From Streptomyces xanthophaeus (GTDB taxonomy: Bacteria > Actinomycetota > Actinomycetes > Streptomycetales > Streptomycetaceae), in assembly GCF_000725805.1 (NCBI RefSeq), contig NZ_JOFT01000010.1:124001-188000 (forward strand): DNA of 64,000 nucleotides, written 5' to 3'. A model generated the notes under the pieces. It did no database searches. It saw only the letters and a program-made list of their open reading frames with translations, and was not told the origin of the DNA. Positions 51,773 to 63,545 of this stretch are shown in pieces. Each line of letters begins with the position of its first letter. The first letter of the stretch is position 1. The position numbers and the translations under genes are program-made.

Positions 51773-53413
51773 TCAGTCCTCGCGGTGTTCCGGCAGGACG
51801 GGGAACTTCCGCGGTGCCATCAGCAGGAGGACCAGCAGGGCGGCCACGGCCGCGAAGGTCGCGCCGAGGAAGACGTGGTCGACGGCCGCGGCCACGGAGT
51901 CGCGCAGGTAGTCGGCGGCGGCCGCGGGCAGCAGTTCCGGCCGGTCCAGGGCCTGCGCCACCCCGTCCAGGCTGTCGGGGAGCCCGGGCACCGGGGCCTG
52001 CACCAGCCGGGCGGCGATGGTCGCGTTGGCCACCGCTCCGAGCAGGGCCGCGCCCACGCTCTGGCCGACCTGACGGTTGAACAGCACGGAGGCCGTGGTC
52101 GTGCCCCGCTGCTCCCAGCCCACGGTGGACTGCACCCCGATGATCAGCGGGAGCTGGAAGAGGCCGAGGGCGCCGCCGAGCAGGAACAGGATCAGCGCGG
52201 GCTGCCAGGGTTCGGCGGGATGGGGCAGCAGGGTGAAGGAGTAGAGGATGACCACGGCCAGCGAGATGCCGATGGCCGCGGTGTTGCGGAAGCCGATGCG
52301 CCGGTAGACGTGCTGGCTCAGGGCGGCGCTGATGGGCCAGCTCAGCGTCATCGCGGACATGACCAGACCGGCGGCCACGGGGTCCAGGCCGAGCACGGAC
52401 TGGGCGTACGTGGGCACGAACACCATCGGGGCGACCATCAGCAGGCCGAGCGCGGCCAGGGCCAGGTTGACGGCGGCTATGGTGCGCCGCCGCCACACCC
52501 AGCCGGGCAGGATCGGTTCCTCGGCCCGGCGCTCCACCCGCACCACCAGGGCGGCCAGGACGGCGCTCGTGGCCAGCAGCCCCAGGGAGGGCGCGGACAG
52601 CCAGGGCCAGGCGACCCCGCCCTGCACGAGGGCGAAGAGCAGGACCCCGCCGCAGGCGAAGATGGACAGGGCCCCGGCCCAGTCGACCGGGCCCCGGCGT
52701 ACGGGGGACCGTACGGGCTCGGTCAGGTGACGGGCCACCATCGCCAGGGCGAGCCCGGCCAGCGGCAGGTTGACCAGGAAGATCCAGCGCCAGTGCAGGT
52801 ACGCGGCGAACAGTCCGCCGAGCGCCGGGCCGGCCACGGCCGCGGTGGCCCAGACCGAGGACATCTTGGCCTGGATCTTCGGCCGGTCCTTCAGCGGGTA
52901 CAGATCGGCGGCCAGGGTCTGGACCGTGCCCTGGAGGGCGCCGCCGCCCAGGCCCTGGACGATCCGGAACGCGATGAGCGCGGCCATGTTCCAGGCGAGG
53001 GCGCACAGCAGCGAGCCGACGAGGAAGAGGGCGATGCCGAAGAGCAGGACGGGCTTGCGGCCGAAGGTGTCGGAGAGCTTGCCGTAGACGGGGAGGCTGA
53101 CGGTGACGGCCAGCAGGTAACCGGAGAACAGCCAGGAGAAGACGGAGAAGCCGCCCAGGTCACCGACGATCTGCGGGACGGCCGTGGCGACGACGGTGCT
53201 GTCCAGGGCGACCAGGGCCATGCCCAGCATCAGCGAGGCGACGACGGAGGCGGGCGGCTTCCCGCTCCCGGCGGCCCCGCCCGGCGCGGGAGTCCCCGTA
53301 CCGGCCCTGCCGGCACCGGCACCGGCCGCCCCGGCACCGGCCGCCCCCACCGCCCCGGAGCCCGCCGCAGGTATGCCGTCCGGACTGCCGCCCCCGCTTT
53401 CCGCTGAGCTCAC
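51773..53413 (-). CDS. MFS drug exporter, DHA2 (14-helix) family
   Basis: This 546-residue proton antiporter has motif LDSTVVATAVPQIVGDLGG in the first helix and motif A GKLSDTFGRKPVLLFG after the second. The antiporter motif C-like PALGGLFAAYLHWRWIFLVNLP and about 14 helices follow. It has a 55-residue Ala/Gly/Ser-rich leader before helix one. GTG at 53413 is chosen for the GGGGGAAGGAA just before it. Substrates are likely hydrophobic drugs or a secreted metabolite. No adjacent regulator is on the same strand. Confidence 0.92.
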   Translation of the reverse strand: MSSAESGGGSPDGIPAAGSGAVGAAGAGAAGAGAGRAGTGTPAPGGAAGSGKPPASVVASLMLGMALVALDSTVVATAVPQIVGDLGGFSVFSWLFSGYLLAVTVSLPVYGKLSDTFGRKPVLLFGIALFLVGSLLCALAWNMAALIAFRIVQGLGGGALQGTVQTLAADLYPLKDRPKIQAKMSSVWATAAVAGPALGGLFAAYLHWRWIFLVNLPLAGLALAMVARHLTEPVRSPVRRGPVDWAGALSIFACGGVLLFALVQGGVAWPWLSAPSLGLLATSAVLAALVVRVERRAEEPILPGWVWRRRTIAAVNLALAALGLLMVAPMVFVPTYAQSVLGLDPVAAGLVMSAMTLSWPISAALSQHVYRRIGFRNTAAIGISLAVVILYSFTLLPHPAEPWQPALILFLLGGALGLFQLPLIIGVQSTVGWEQRGTTTASVLFNRQVGQSVGAALLGAVANATIAARLVQAPVPGLPDSLDGVAQALDRPELLPAAAADYLRDSVAAAVDHVFLGATFAAVAALLVLLLMAPRKFPVLPEHRED

Positions 53414-53765
53414 CAAGATTCCTTCCCCCTGCACGTAACTGCGGGGAACACCTTCTCACCGCGGGTCCGCCCGGCGGTATCCCCCAGGGCGCCTCCCCCC
53501 AGAGGCGGAGATCCCCTAGGGGGCGGTCCGCATTTGGGCCCAGGGGTCATTCGTCCCGGCGGAGGAGGTGCGCGGCCCCGGCGCGTCCTTAACTGGTTCA
53601 TACGGGCGGGGCATGCAGGGGGGTGGGGTTAACCCCCCGGTGGATACGGCGATGAGCACCAGCGCGCCGGAGGGGCCCCGGCCAGCAGACTCCATGACGG
53701 CGACGCGCGGACGGACACCCGTCCGCGGCGCAAGCGGCGCACGCAATCGAACGAGGGGAAACACC
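53414..53765. other. Divergent gap between MFS and ABC operons
   Basis: These 352 bases contain palindromes CCCCTAGGGG (53513-53522) and GGGGTTAACCCC (53625-53636) and a hairpin GCGGACGG-ACAC-CCGTCCGC (53707-53726). No separate gene is supported. The ABC ATPase frame stays open from 53568, and an ATG at 53652 could add 38 residues but has no ribosome binding site. Confidence 0.5.
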
Positions 53766-54554
53766 GTGACAACGGCTATGACCGAGACCAGGCACGGGGG
53801 CACTGGCGGCCATGAAGCCGTCGCGGCCCGGGCACGGAAGGTCGTCAAGGCCTACGGTTCCGGCGAGACGCGCGTCGTCGCACTGGACGACGTGGACGTC
53901 GACATCCGGCGCGGCCAGTTCACCGCGATCATGGGGCCCTCGGGCTCCGGCAAGTCCACGCTGATGCACTGCCTCGCCGGTCTCGACACGGTGACCAGCG
54001 GCCAGATCCACCTGGACGACACCGAGATCACCGGGCTGAAGGACAAGAAGCTCACCCAGCTGCGCCGCGACCGGATCGGCTTCATCTTCCAGGCGTTCAA
54101 CCTGCTGCCCACGCTGAACGCCCTGGAGAACATCACGCTTCCCATGGACATCGCGGGCCGCAAGCCCGACCAGGCCTGGCTGGACCGGGTCGTGGAGACC
54201 GTCGGTCTCGCGGGACGGCTCAAGCACCGTCCGACGGAGCTCTCCGGCGGCCAGCAGCAGCGCGTGGCGGTCGCCCGCGCCCTCGCCGCCCGCCCGCAGA
54301 TCATCTTCGGCGACGAGCCGACCGGAAACCTCGACTCCAGGGCCGGCGCCGAGATCCTCGGCTTCCTGCGCCGCTCGGTGGACGAGCTCGGCCAGACCAT
54401 CGTCATGGTCACCCACGACCCGGTCGCCGCCTCCTACGCGGACCGCGTCATCTTCCTCGCCGACGGCCGCATCGTCGACGAGATGTTCAACCCCACCGCC
54501 GAGCAGGTGCTGGACCGGATGAAGGACTTCGACGCCCGCGGACGCACGTCATGA
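53766..54554 (+). CDS. ABC transporter ATP-binding protein (MacB/LolD type)
   Basis: This 262-residue ATPase belongs to the MacB/LolD/FtsE-like group. Walker A is IMGPSGSGKSTLMHCLAGLD (about residues 59-78), the Q-loop FIFQAFNLLPTLNALENI, signature LSGGQQQRVAVARALAARP, Walker B IIFGDEPTGNLDS and H-loop VMVTHDP. It pairs with the FtsX-like permease whose ATG overlaps its stop (ATGA). GTG at 53766 follows GAGGGG. Such pairs use ATP to move periplasmic or envelope molecules or to signal to cell-wall enzymes. Confidence 0.93.
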   Translation: MTTAMTETRHGGTGGHEAVAARARKVVKAYGSGETRVVALDDVDVDIRRGQFTAIMGPSGSGKSTLMHCLAGLDTVTSGQIHLDDTEITGLKDKKLTQLRRDRIGFIFQAFNLLPTLNALENITLPMDIAGRKPDQAWLDRVVETVGLAGRLKHRPTELSGGQQQRVAVARALAARPQIIFGDEPTGNLDSRAGAEILGFLRRSVDELGQTIVMVTHDPVAASYADRVIFLADGRIVDEMFNPTAEQVLDRMKDFDARGRTS

Positions 54555-57136
54555 GCAACACCGTCTGGAAGACCTCGCGGCGCAACTTCGTCGCGCACAA
54601 GGGGCGGATGGCGCTGTCCGCCGTCGCGGTCATGCTCTCCGTCGCCTTCGTCTGCGGCACGCTGGTGTTCACCGACACCATGAACACCACCTTCGACAAG
54701 CTCTTCGCGGTGACGAGCTCCGACGTCACCCTCAGCCCGAAGGCGGCCAAGGACGGCGAGGAGGTCTCCGACCGCGGCAGGCCCGAGAGCCTGGACGGCG
54801 CGGTCGTCGAGAAGGCCGCCAAGGCCGAGGGCGTCAAGAGCGCCGAGGGCGCGGTCATGTCGATGTCCGTCACGGTCGTCAACTCCAAGAACGAGAACAT
54901 GGGCTCGACCACCGGTGCCCCGACCATCGCGGGCAACTGGAACGACAACGAGCTCAAGTCGATGAAGATCACCGCCGGCCAGGCGCCGCGCGGTCCCACC
55001 GAGGTGATGGTCGACGCCGACACCGCGAAGAAGCACCACCTCGGACTCGGTGACGAGCTGCGCACCATCGCCATCACCGGCGACATCCGCGCCAAGATCA
55101 CCGGCATCGCCGCCTTCACCGTGACCAACCCGGGCGCGGCCGTCGTCTACTTCGACACCGCCACCGCGCAGCGCCAGCTGCTGGGCGAGCCCGGTTCCTT
55201 CACGCACGTCAACATCACCGCCAAGGACGGGGTGAGCGACGAGCAGCTCAAGCGGAACGTCGCTGCCGCCGTCGGCGCGGACACGTACAAGCTCCAGACC
55301 GCCAAGGAGTCCGCGGACGCCAACCGCAAGGACGTCGGCTCCTTCCTGAACGTGATGAAGTACGTGATGCTCGGCTTCGCCGGGATCGCCTTCCTCGTCG
55401 GCATCTTCCTCATCTTCAACACCTTCTCGATGCTGGTCGCCCAGCGGACCCGCGAGATCGGCCTGATGCGGGCCATCGGCGCCAACAGCGGACAGGTCCT
55501 CAAGTCCGTCGTCCTGGAGGCCTACCTCCTCGGCTTCGTCGGCTCGCTCCTCGGTGTGGGCGCGGGCATCGGCCTGGCCGTCGGGCTCATGGAGCTCATG
55601 GGCCTGATGGGCATGCACCTGTCCACCGATGACCTGACCGTCGCCTGGACCACCCCGGTCATCGGCCTGCTGCTCGGCATCAAGGTCACCGCGATCGCCG
55701 CCTTCATCCCGGCCCGCCGGGCCGGCAAGGTCTCCCCGATGGCGGCGCTGCGCGAGTCCGGCACCCCCGGCGACAAGAAGGCCGGCGTCATCCGCGCCGT
55801 CCTCGGCCTCGTCCTCACCGGCATCGGCGGCGCCTCGCTCTTCCTCGCCGCGGCCGCCGAGGAGGCCGGTCCCGGATCCATGTGGCTGGGCCTGGGCGTC
55901 GTCCTCACCCTGATCGGCTTCATCGTGATCGGCCCGCTGCTCGCCGCGGGCGTCGTACGGGTGCTCTCCGGTGTGGTCCTGCGGCCCTTCGGCTCGGTGG
56001 GCCGGCTCGCCGAACGCAACGCCCTGCGCAACCCGCGCCGGACCGGCGCCACCGCCGCCGCGCTGATGATCGGGCTCGCCCTGGTCGCCTGCCTGTCGGT
56101 GGTCGGCTCCTCGATGGTGGCCTCCGCCACCGACGAGCTCGACAAGTCGGTCGGCGCGGACTACATCGTCAACTCCATGACCGGCCAGCCCGTCCTGCCC
56201 CAGGCCGAGCAGGCGCTGCGCGCCACGCCGGGCCTGGACCACGTCACCGCCTACCGCGAGGTGGAGGCCACGATCACCTCCCCGGACGGCCGCACCGAGA
56301 CGGACGGCCTCGGCGCCACCGACCCGACGTACGCCAAGGACATCCGGCGCAAGATGACCGCCGGCGAGCACGCCGCGGCGTACGGCAAGGACTCCATCGG
56401 GGTGGGCTCCGAGTACGCCACCGCGCACGGGATCAAGCTCGGTGACGAGCTGACGGTCGCCTTCACCGGCGGCAAGACCGTCAAGCTGAAGGTCGCCGCG
56501 ATCACCAGCGACGAGGGCAACCTCGACAAGGGCATGAAGTACGTCAGCACCGCCGTGGCCGAGGCGAACGTCCCGGCCGACCGGATGCCGCGCCCCTTCA
56601 TGCTGCTGGCCACCGCGAAGGACGGGCAGTCCGACGCCGCCGCCTACAAGGGGGTCAAGGCGGCGCTCGCCGAGTACCCGCAGTACAAGGTGCTCAACCA
56701 GGCGGACTACAAGCAGGCGCTGAAGGACCAGGTCGGCCAGCTGCTGAACATGGTCTACGGGCTCCTCGGCCTCGCCATCGTCGTCGCGGTCCTGGGCGTC
56801 GTGAACACCCTGGCCCTGTCGGTGGTGGAGCGGACCCGCGAGATCGGCCTGATGCGCGCCATCGGCCTCTCCCGCCGCCAGCTGCGCCGCATGATCCGCC
56901 TGGAGTCGGTGGTCATCGCCCTCTTCGGCGCCCTCCTCGGCCTCGGCCTGGGCATGGGCTGGGGGGCCACCGCCCAGCAGCTGCTCGCGCTGGAGGGCCT
57001 GAAGGTGCTGGAGATCCCTTGGCCCACCATCCTCGGGGTGTTCGCCGCCTCGGCCTTCGTGGGCCTGTTCGCCGCACTGGTCCCGGCCTTCCGGGCAGGG
57101 CGGATGAACGTACTGAACGCGATCGCGAGCGAGTAA
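54551..57136 (+). CDS. FtsX/MacB-like ABC permease
   Basis: This 861-residue permease has a first helix (GRMALSAVAVMLSVAFVCGTLVFTD) and a large MacB-like periplasmic domain (about residues 45-255). Two FtsX domains follow (VMLGFAGIAFLVGIFLIFNTFSMLVAQRTREIGLMRAIG and MVYGLLGLAIVVAVLGVVNTLALSVVERTREIGLMRAIG). A second external domain (about 530-730) lies between them. The RTREIGLMRAIG coupling motif, once in each half, is intact. It forms a transporter with the preceding ATPase. The pair is probably involved in envelope lipoprotein or drug export. No regulator is adjacent. Confidence 0.92.
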   Translation: MSNTVWKTSRRNFVAHKGRMALSAVAVMLSVAFVCGTLVFTDTMNTTFDKLFAVTSSDVTLSPKAAKDGEEVSDRGRPESLDGAVVEKAAKAEGVKSAEGAVMSMSVTVVNSKNENMGSTTGAPTIAGNWNDNELKSMKITAGQAPRGPTEVMVDADTAKKHHLGLGDELRTIAITGDIRAKITGIAAFTVTNPGAAVVYFDTATAQRQLLGEPGSFTHVNITAKDGVSDEQLKRNVAAAVGADTYKLQTAKESADANRKDVGSFLNVMKYVMLGFAGIAFLVGIFLIFNTFSMLVAQRTREIGLMRAIGANSGQVLKSVVLEAYLLGFVGSLLGVGAGIGLAVGLMELMGLMGMHLSTDDLTVAWTTPVIGLLLGIKVTAIAAFIPARRAGKVSPMAALRESGTPGDKKAGVIRAVLGLVLTGIGGASLFLAAAAEEAGPGSMWLGLGVVLTLIGFIVIGPLLAAGVVRVLSGVVLRPFGSVGRLAERNALRNPRRTGATAAALMIGLALVACLSVVGSSMVASATDELDKSVGADYIVNSMTGQPVLPQAEQALRATPGLDHVTAYREVEATITSPDGRTETDGLGATDPTYAKDIRRKMTAGEHAAAYGKDSIGVGSEYATAHGIKLGDELTVAFTGGKTVKLKVAAITSDEGNLDKGMKYVSTAVAEANVPADRMPRPFMLLATAKDGQSDAAAYKGVKAALAEYPQYKVLNQADYKQALKDQVGQLLNMVYGLLGLAIVVAVLGVVNTLALSVVERTREIGLMRAIGLSRRQLRRMIRLESVVIALFGALLGLGLGMGWGATAQQLLALEGLKVLEIPWPTILGVFAASAFVGLFAALVPAFRAGRMNVLNAIASE

Positions 57137-57180
57137 CGACCGCCGCGGTCGTCACGGGGGAAACAACAGGGGAGGGCGTC

Positions 57181-57214
57181 GGCCCCGGACCGTCCACACG
57201 GGCGGTCCGGGGCC
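57181..57214. terminator. Hairpin between the ABC operon and DUF2079 gene
   Basis: GGCCCCGGACCG pairs with CGGTCCGGGGCC (12-bp perfect stem, 10-base loop) in the convergent gap. Confidence 0.8.
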
Positions 57215-57222
57215 GGCGTCGT

Positions 57223-58629
57223 TCACTGCCTGCGGATCAGGACGACCCCGCCGGCCTGCCCCACCAGCTCCCACCGGTGGCCGGGGTGCAGCTGGGCGGC
57301 GTAGGCGGCCGGGTCCTGGCCGGCCCAGGCGGAGGAGTTGTCGATGGTGATCCAGTCGGGGACCACCCCGCGGCTGCCGCCGATCCACAAGACCCGGCAG
57401 CGGGAGGTCAGCCGGGTCAGCGGGCCGGTGTCGGCCTCCACGGTCGCCCCGTCGGGGATCCGGGCGAGGAGCCGCTCGATCGCCACGACCCGCTCGGGCT
57501 TCTGATAGGTCTCGGCCCGCCCGAGCTTCTCGGTGGGCAGGGCGGTCGCGCTGAGGGCGAGCCCCGCGGCGAGGACGGCGGTGGGCAGCTGGAGGGCGTA
57601 CGCGCGCAGCCGGGGCCGTTCGCTGCGCCGCAGGGTGTCGATCGCGTCGACGAGGGCGAGGGCCACCACCGGCATCAGGACGGCGCTGTAGTGCCAGTCG
57701 GTGGACCAGTAGTGGTCGTCGCCGGACAGGAACCGCCAGCCGAGGGTGGGGGCGGCGACCAGCAGCAGCGGCGAGCGCAGCGCCAGCAGGCCGCTGGTGG
57801 GGATCAGGACCCAGGCCAGGGTGGTGAGCTTGGTGCCGGCGCCGTCGAAGGGGCCCGCGCCCTCGATCTTGTCCCAGTAGCCGTACCCGGCGGTGGCGAA
57901 GGCCGGGACGATCACGGTGAAGACGAGGACGGCGAAGACCGAGGCGCCGCCCGCGACGGCCACCGCGGTCCAGGTGGCCCGCCGGTCGGTCGGCAGGGCC
58001 CGCCAGGCCACCACCGCGGCCAGGGCGGCGAGCGTGAAGCCGAGGTCCTCCTTGACGAGCAGCAGCGGCAGCCCCCACCACAGGGCGGCGTACCAGCGCC
58101 GGGCGAGCACCGCCTCCAGGGCGAAGGCCAGCAGGGGCACGGCGAAGGCGATCTCGTGGAAGTCGAACTCGACGGCCCGCTGGATCCCCCACGACAGCCC
58201 GTACGCCACGCCGAGCGCGGTGCCCCGGGCCCGTCCCAGCAGCCGCGCGGCGGCCCGGGTGACGGGTACGGCGGACAGCGCGAACAGTGCGGCCTGGACC
58301 ACGAGCAGGGTGACGGGGCCCGGGAACATCCGGTAGACGGGGGCCACCAGCGCGATGACGGGGCTGAAGTGGTCCCCGAGGATGTTGGTCCCCGGCCCCT
58401 TCAGGTCGGCCACGGGCTCCTGGAGGTGCGCGTAGGCGCGGATGGCCTGCTCGAAGATCCCCAGGTCCCAGGAGGCCCACTCCATCCGGCGGAAGCGCCC
58501 GACGGACAGGACGAGGTAGACGAGGAACAGCCCGGCGGCCACCAGGTAGGGCCCCGTCCACGGGAGCCGGCCCTGCCTCACCGCGGCCGTGGTCGCGGGG
58601 GCAGGGCGGGTTATCGCATCGCTCGTCAC
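57223..58629 (-). CDS. DUF2079 family integral membrane protein
   Basis: This 468-residue membrane protein has about nine helices from residue 27 on. SVGRFRRMEWASWDLGIFEQAIRAYAHLQ, ILGDHFSPVIALVAPVYR and GGSRGVVPDWITID near the C-terminus are typical of DUF2079. This family resembles GT-C glycosyltransferases; the WDLGIFEQ and DHFSP acidic/His motifs face the outside. A role in cell-wall or lipid glycosylation is inferred. The GTG start has GAGGAG 10 bases upstream. It lies 65 bp after a PIN toxin gene with no clear link. Confidence 0.87.
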   Translation of the reverse strand: MTSDAITRPAPATTAAVRQGRLPWTGPYLVAAGLFLVYLVLSVGRFRRMEWASWDLGIFEQAIRAYAHLQEPVADLKGPGTNILGDHFSPVIALVAPVYRMFPGPVTLLVVQAALFALSAVPVTRAAARLLGRARGTALGVAYGLSWGIQRAVEFDFHEIAFAVPLLAFALEAVLARRWYAALWWGLPLLLVKEDLGFTLAALAAVVAWRALPTDRRATWTAVAVAGGASVFAVLVFTVIVPAFATAGYGYWDKIEGAGPFDGAGTKLTTLAWVLIPTSGLLALRSPLLLVAAPTLGWRFLSGDDHYWSTDWHYSAVLMPVVALALVDAIDTLRRSERPRLRAYALQLPTAVLAAGLALSATALPTEKLGRAETYQKPERVVAIERLLARIPDGATVEADTGPLTRLTSRCRVLWIGGSRGVVPDWITIDNSSAWAGQDPAAYAAQLHPGHRWELVGQAGGVVLIRRQ

Positions 58630-58694
58630 GGGTCTGGCGCTCCTCGGCCGGGCGGCGTGAACTCCTGCGGACGCGGCGCGGCGAGCTCAGACGG

Positions 58695-59069
58695 TCAGAC
58701 GGTCAGTACGCCGACATCGTAGAGCGGGATGAACGCGTTGCGGGTGACGAGGGTCAGCCCTTCCGACTGGGCCTGGGCGATCAGCATCCGGTCGAAGGGG
58801 TCCCTGTGGTGGAGGGGGAGCTGTCCCGCCCGGATGCCGTGGAGCGCGGTGACGGGGAGCGGCCGGAGCTGGCAGTCCCGGGCCCGCTCGGGCAGGTCCT
58901 CGGGGCCTTCGAGCTTGCCGAGGGCCTGCTTGACCGCGAGTTCCCATGGGGTGACGGCGCTGACGTAGGCGAGCCGTTCGGTGTCGAGCAGGTCCTTGAC
59001 CCCGTCCGACAGCTGCGGCGAGTCCGTCAGCCACCACACGACGACGTGCGTGTCGGCCAGGAGCTTCAC
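58695..59069 (-). CDS. PIN-domain toxin (VapC-like)
   Basis: This 124-residue PIN-domain RNase is the toxin of a type II toxin-antitoxin pair. Acidic residues of the metal site are seen in LLADTHVVVW (Asp6), SAVTPWELAVKQ (Glu), and HRDPFDRMLIAQA (Asp). The fourth position, usually TxD, reads VTRNAF, Asn in place of Asp. GTG at 59069 overlaps the antitoxin stop (GTGA). The DPFDRMLIAQA stretch matches a PIN subfamily usually paired with Phd antitoxins. Target RNA is unknown. Confidence 0.88.
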   Translation of the reverse strand: MKLLADTHVVVWWLTDSPQLSDGVKDLLDTERLAYVSAVTPWELAVKQALGKLEGPEDLPERARDCQLRPLPVTALHGIRAGQLPLHHRDPFDRMLIAQAQSEGLTLVTRNAFIPLYDVGVLTV

Positions 59070-59344
59070 TCGGCCGCCCCGGCGCCCTCGGGGTGCGGAA
59101 GCAGGCCGAAGGCTTCGGCGAAGCCGGGGTCGTCGGACATGTCGTCGAAGTCGTCGGCGAAGACCACAGGCTCCAGCAGGGATCCGCGAGAGGTCCGCAG
59201 GACCTTCCCCGAGAGCGGGATCACCTTCGCCACCGGCTCGCCGGCCTTGCTGATGATCACCTCTTCGCCGGTCGCGACCGCCTCCAGGATCTTGGAGAAG
59301 TTCGTCTTCGCCTCGTGGACGTTGTACTGCCGGGCCGCTTCCAT
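59066..59344 (-). CDS. Phd/YefM family antitoxin
   Basis: This 92-residue antitoxin begins with MEAARQYNVHEAKTNFSKIL, the DNA-binding dimer region of Phd/YefM proteins. EEVIISKAGEPVAKVIPL follows. The C-terminal half, acidic with FADDFDDMSDDPGF, is the part expected to wrap the toxin. ATG at 59344 has GGAG 5 bases upstream. The overlap with the PIN gene makes a coupled operon that probably autorepresses. No palindromic operator was recognised by eye. Confidence 0.9.
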   Translation of the reverse strand: MEAARQYNVHEAKTNFSKILEAVATGEEVIISKAGEPVAKVIPLSGKVLRTSRGSLLEPVVFADDFDDMSDDPGFAEAFGLLPHPEGAGAAE

Positions 59345-59558
59345 GGGCACTCCAAGGCAGGCGTGGTGGGCTAACCGCTGGACTAAGCGTAATCAGATCG
59401 GAGCAGTCCGCGCCAGCTCCGTCACCCGCACGGGGACCGGAATCCCACGGGCGGGGGACCCGGAGGCGTCGTAGGGTGGGAACCCCCGGCCCGTGAGACG
59501 TGTCGGGTCCTTCGCGTTGCCCCTCCACGCCTCCACCACCGGACGGAAAGCCCCCTTC

Positions 59559-63089
<3,531 letters not shown>

Positions 63090-63110
63090 TCCCTCGGGCC
63101 GTGGGAACGC

Positions 63111-63144
63111 GGCAGCCGCCCGCGCGGGGGCGCGGGCGGCTGCC
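63111..63144. terminator. mfd terminator hairpin
   Basis: GGCAGCCGCCCGCGC pairs perfectly with GCGCGGGCGGCTGCC (15 bp) around GGGG, 21 bp after the mfd stop. It also serves the convergent small gene. Confidence 0.85.
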
Positions 63145-63207
63145 GATCCTGCGGCTTTCGGGGGGACAGCGGTGGGGTGAGCGCCCGACGTCGTCGTCGG
63201 GCCGGCG

Positions 63208-63381
63208 TCACTTGTTCGGGTCGTCGTCGATGCCCAGCCGCTGTTCCGCCTGCTGCTGTGCCTTGTCGATCTGATCCGCGTACTTGTTGCCGGTCTTCTC
63301 GTTGGCCTCTTGTTCGAGGTTGTCGGAGATGTCCTTGCCCTTGGTCTTGGCCTGGTCCTTGAACCTGTCGAAGATCCCCAT
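63208..63381 (-). CDS. Small CsbD/MT0933-antitoxin-like protein
   Basis: This 57-residue, charged, mostly helical protein begins MGIFDRFKDQAKTKGKDI and has EKTGNKYADQIDKAQQQAEQ in the middle. It is of the type annotated in actinomycetes as MT0933-like antitoxin or CsbD-like stress protein. No toxin partner gene is adjacent, so the antitoxin label is not proved. The ATG at 63381 is supported by AAGGAG 7 bases upstream. It is convergent with mfd and stands alone. Confidence 0.78.
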   Translation of the reverse strand: MGIFDRFKDQAKTKGKDISDNLEQEANEKTGNKYADQIDKAQQQAEQRLGIDDDPNK

Positions 63382-63495
63382 GGACGGGCTCCTTCCGTAT
63401 CCCGTTTGCGACGGTACGCCCGTTCGGGGCCCTGTGCTCGCCGGACCCACGGGCATGTGTGAACCGGGTCAACGGGGTTCGGGCGGTCCTGCGGG

Positions 63496-63510
63496 ATTCA
63501 CGGTGTGAAT
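63496..63510. promoter_or_regulatory. Palindromic operator candidate before the methylase-like gene
   Basis: ATTCAC-GGT-GTGAAT is a perfect inverted repeat, 36 bp upstream of the downstream ATG. TAGGCT (63533-63538) would serve as -10 and place the start of transcription near the ATG (leaderless). Confidence 0.5.
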
Positions 63511-63545
63511 CGATCTCTCACGTGTGTACCGGTAGGCTCCCCGGC

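Noticed and set aside
53568..53765. N-terminal extension of the ABC ATPase
   Set aside because: The frame is open but starts there lack a ribosome binding site and would add a disordered tail through palindromic sequence; GTG 53766 has GAGGGG.
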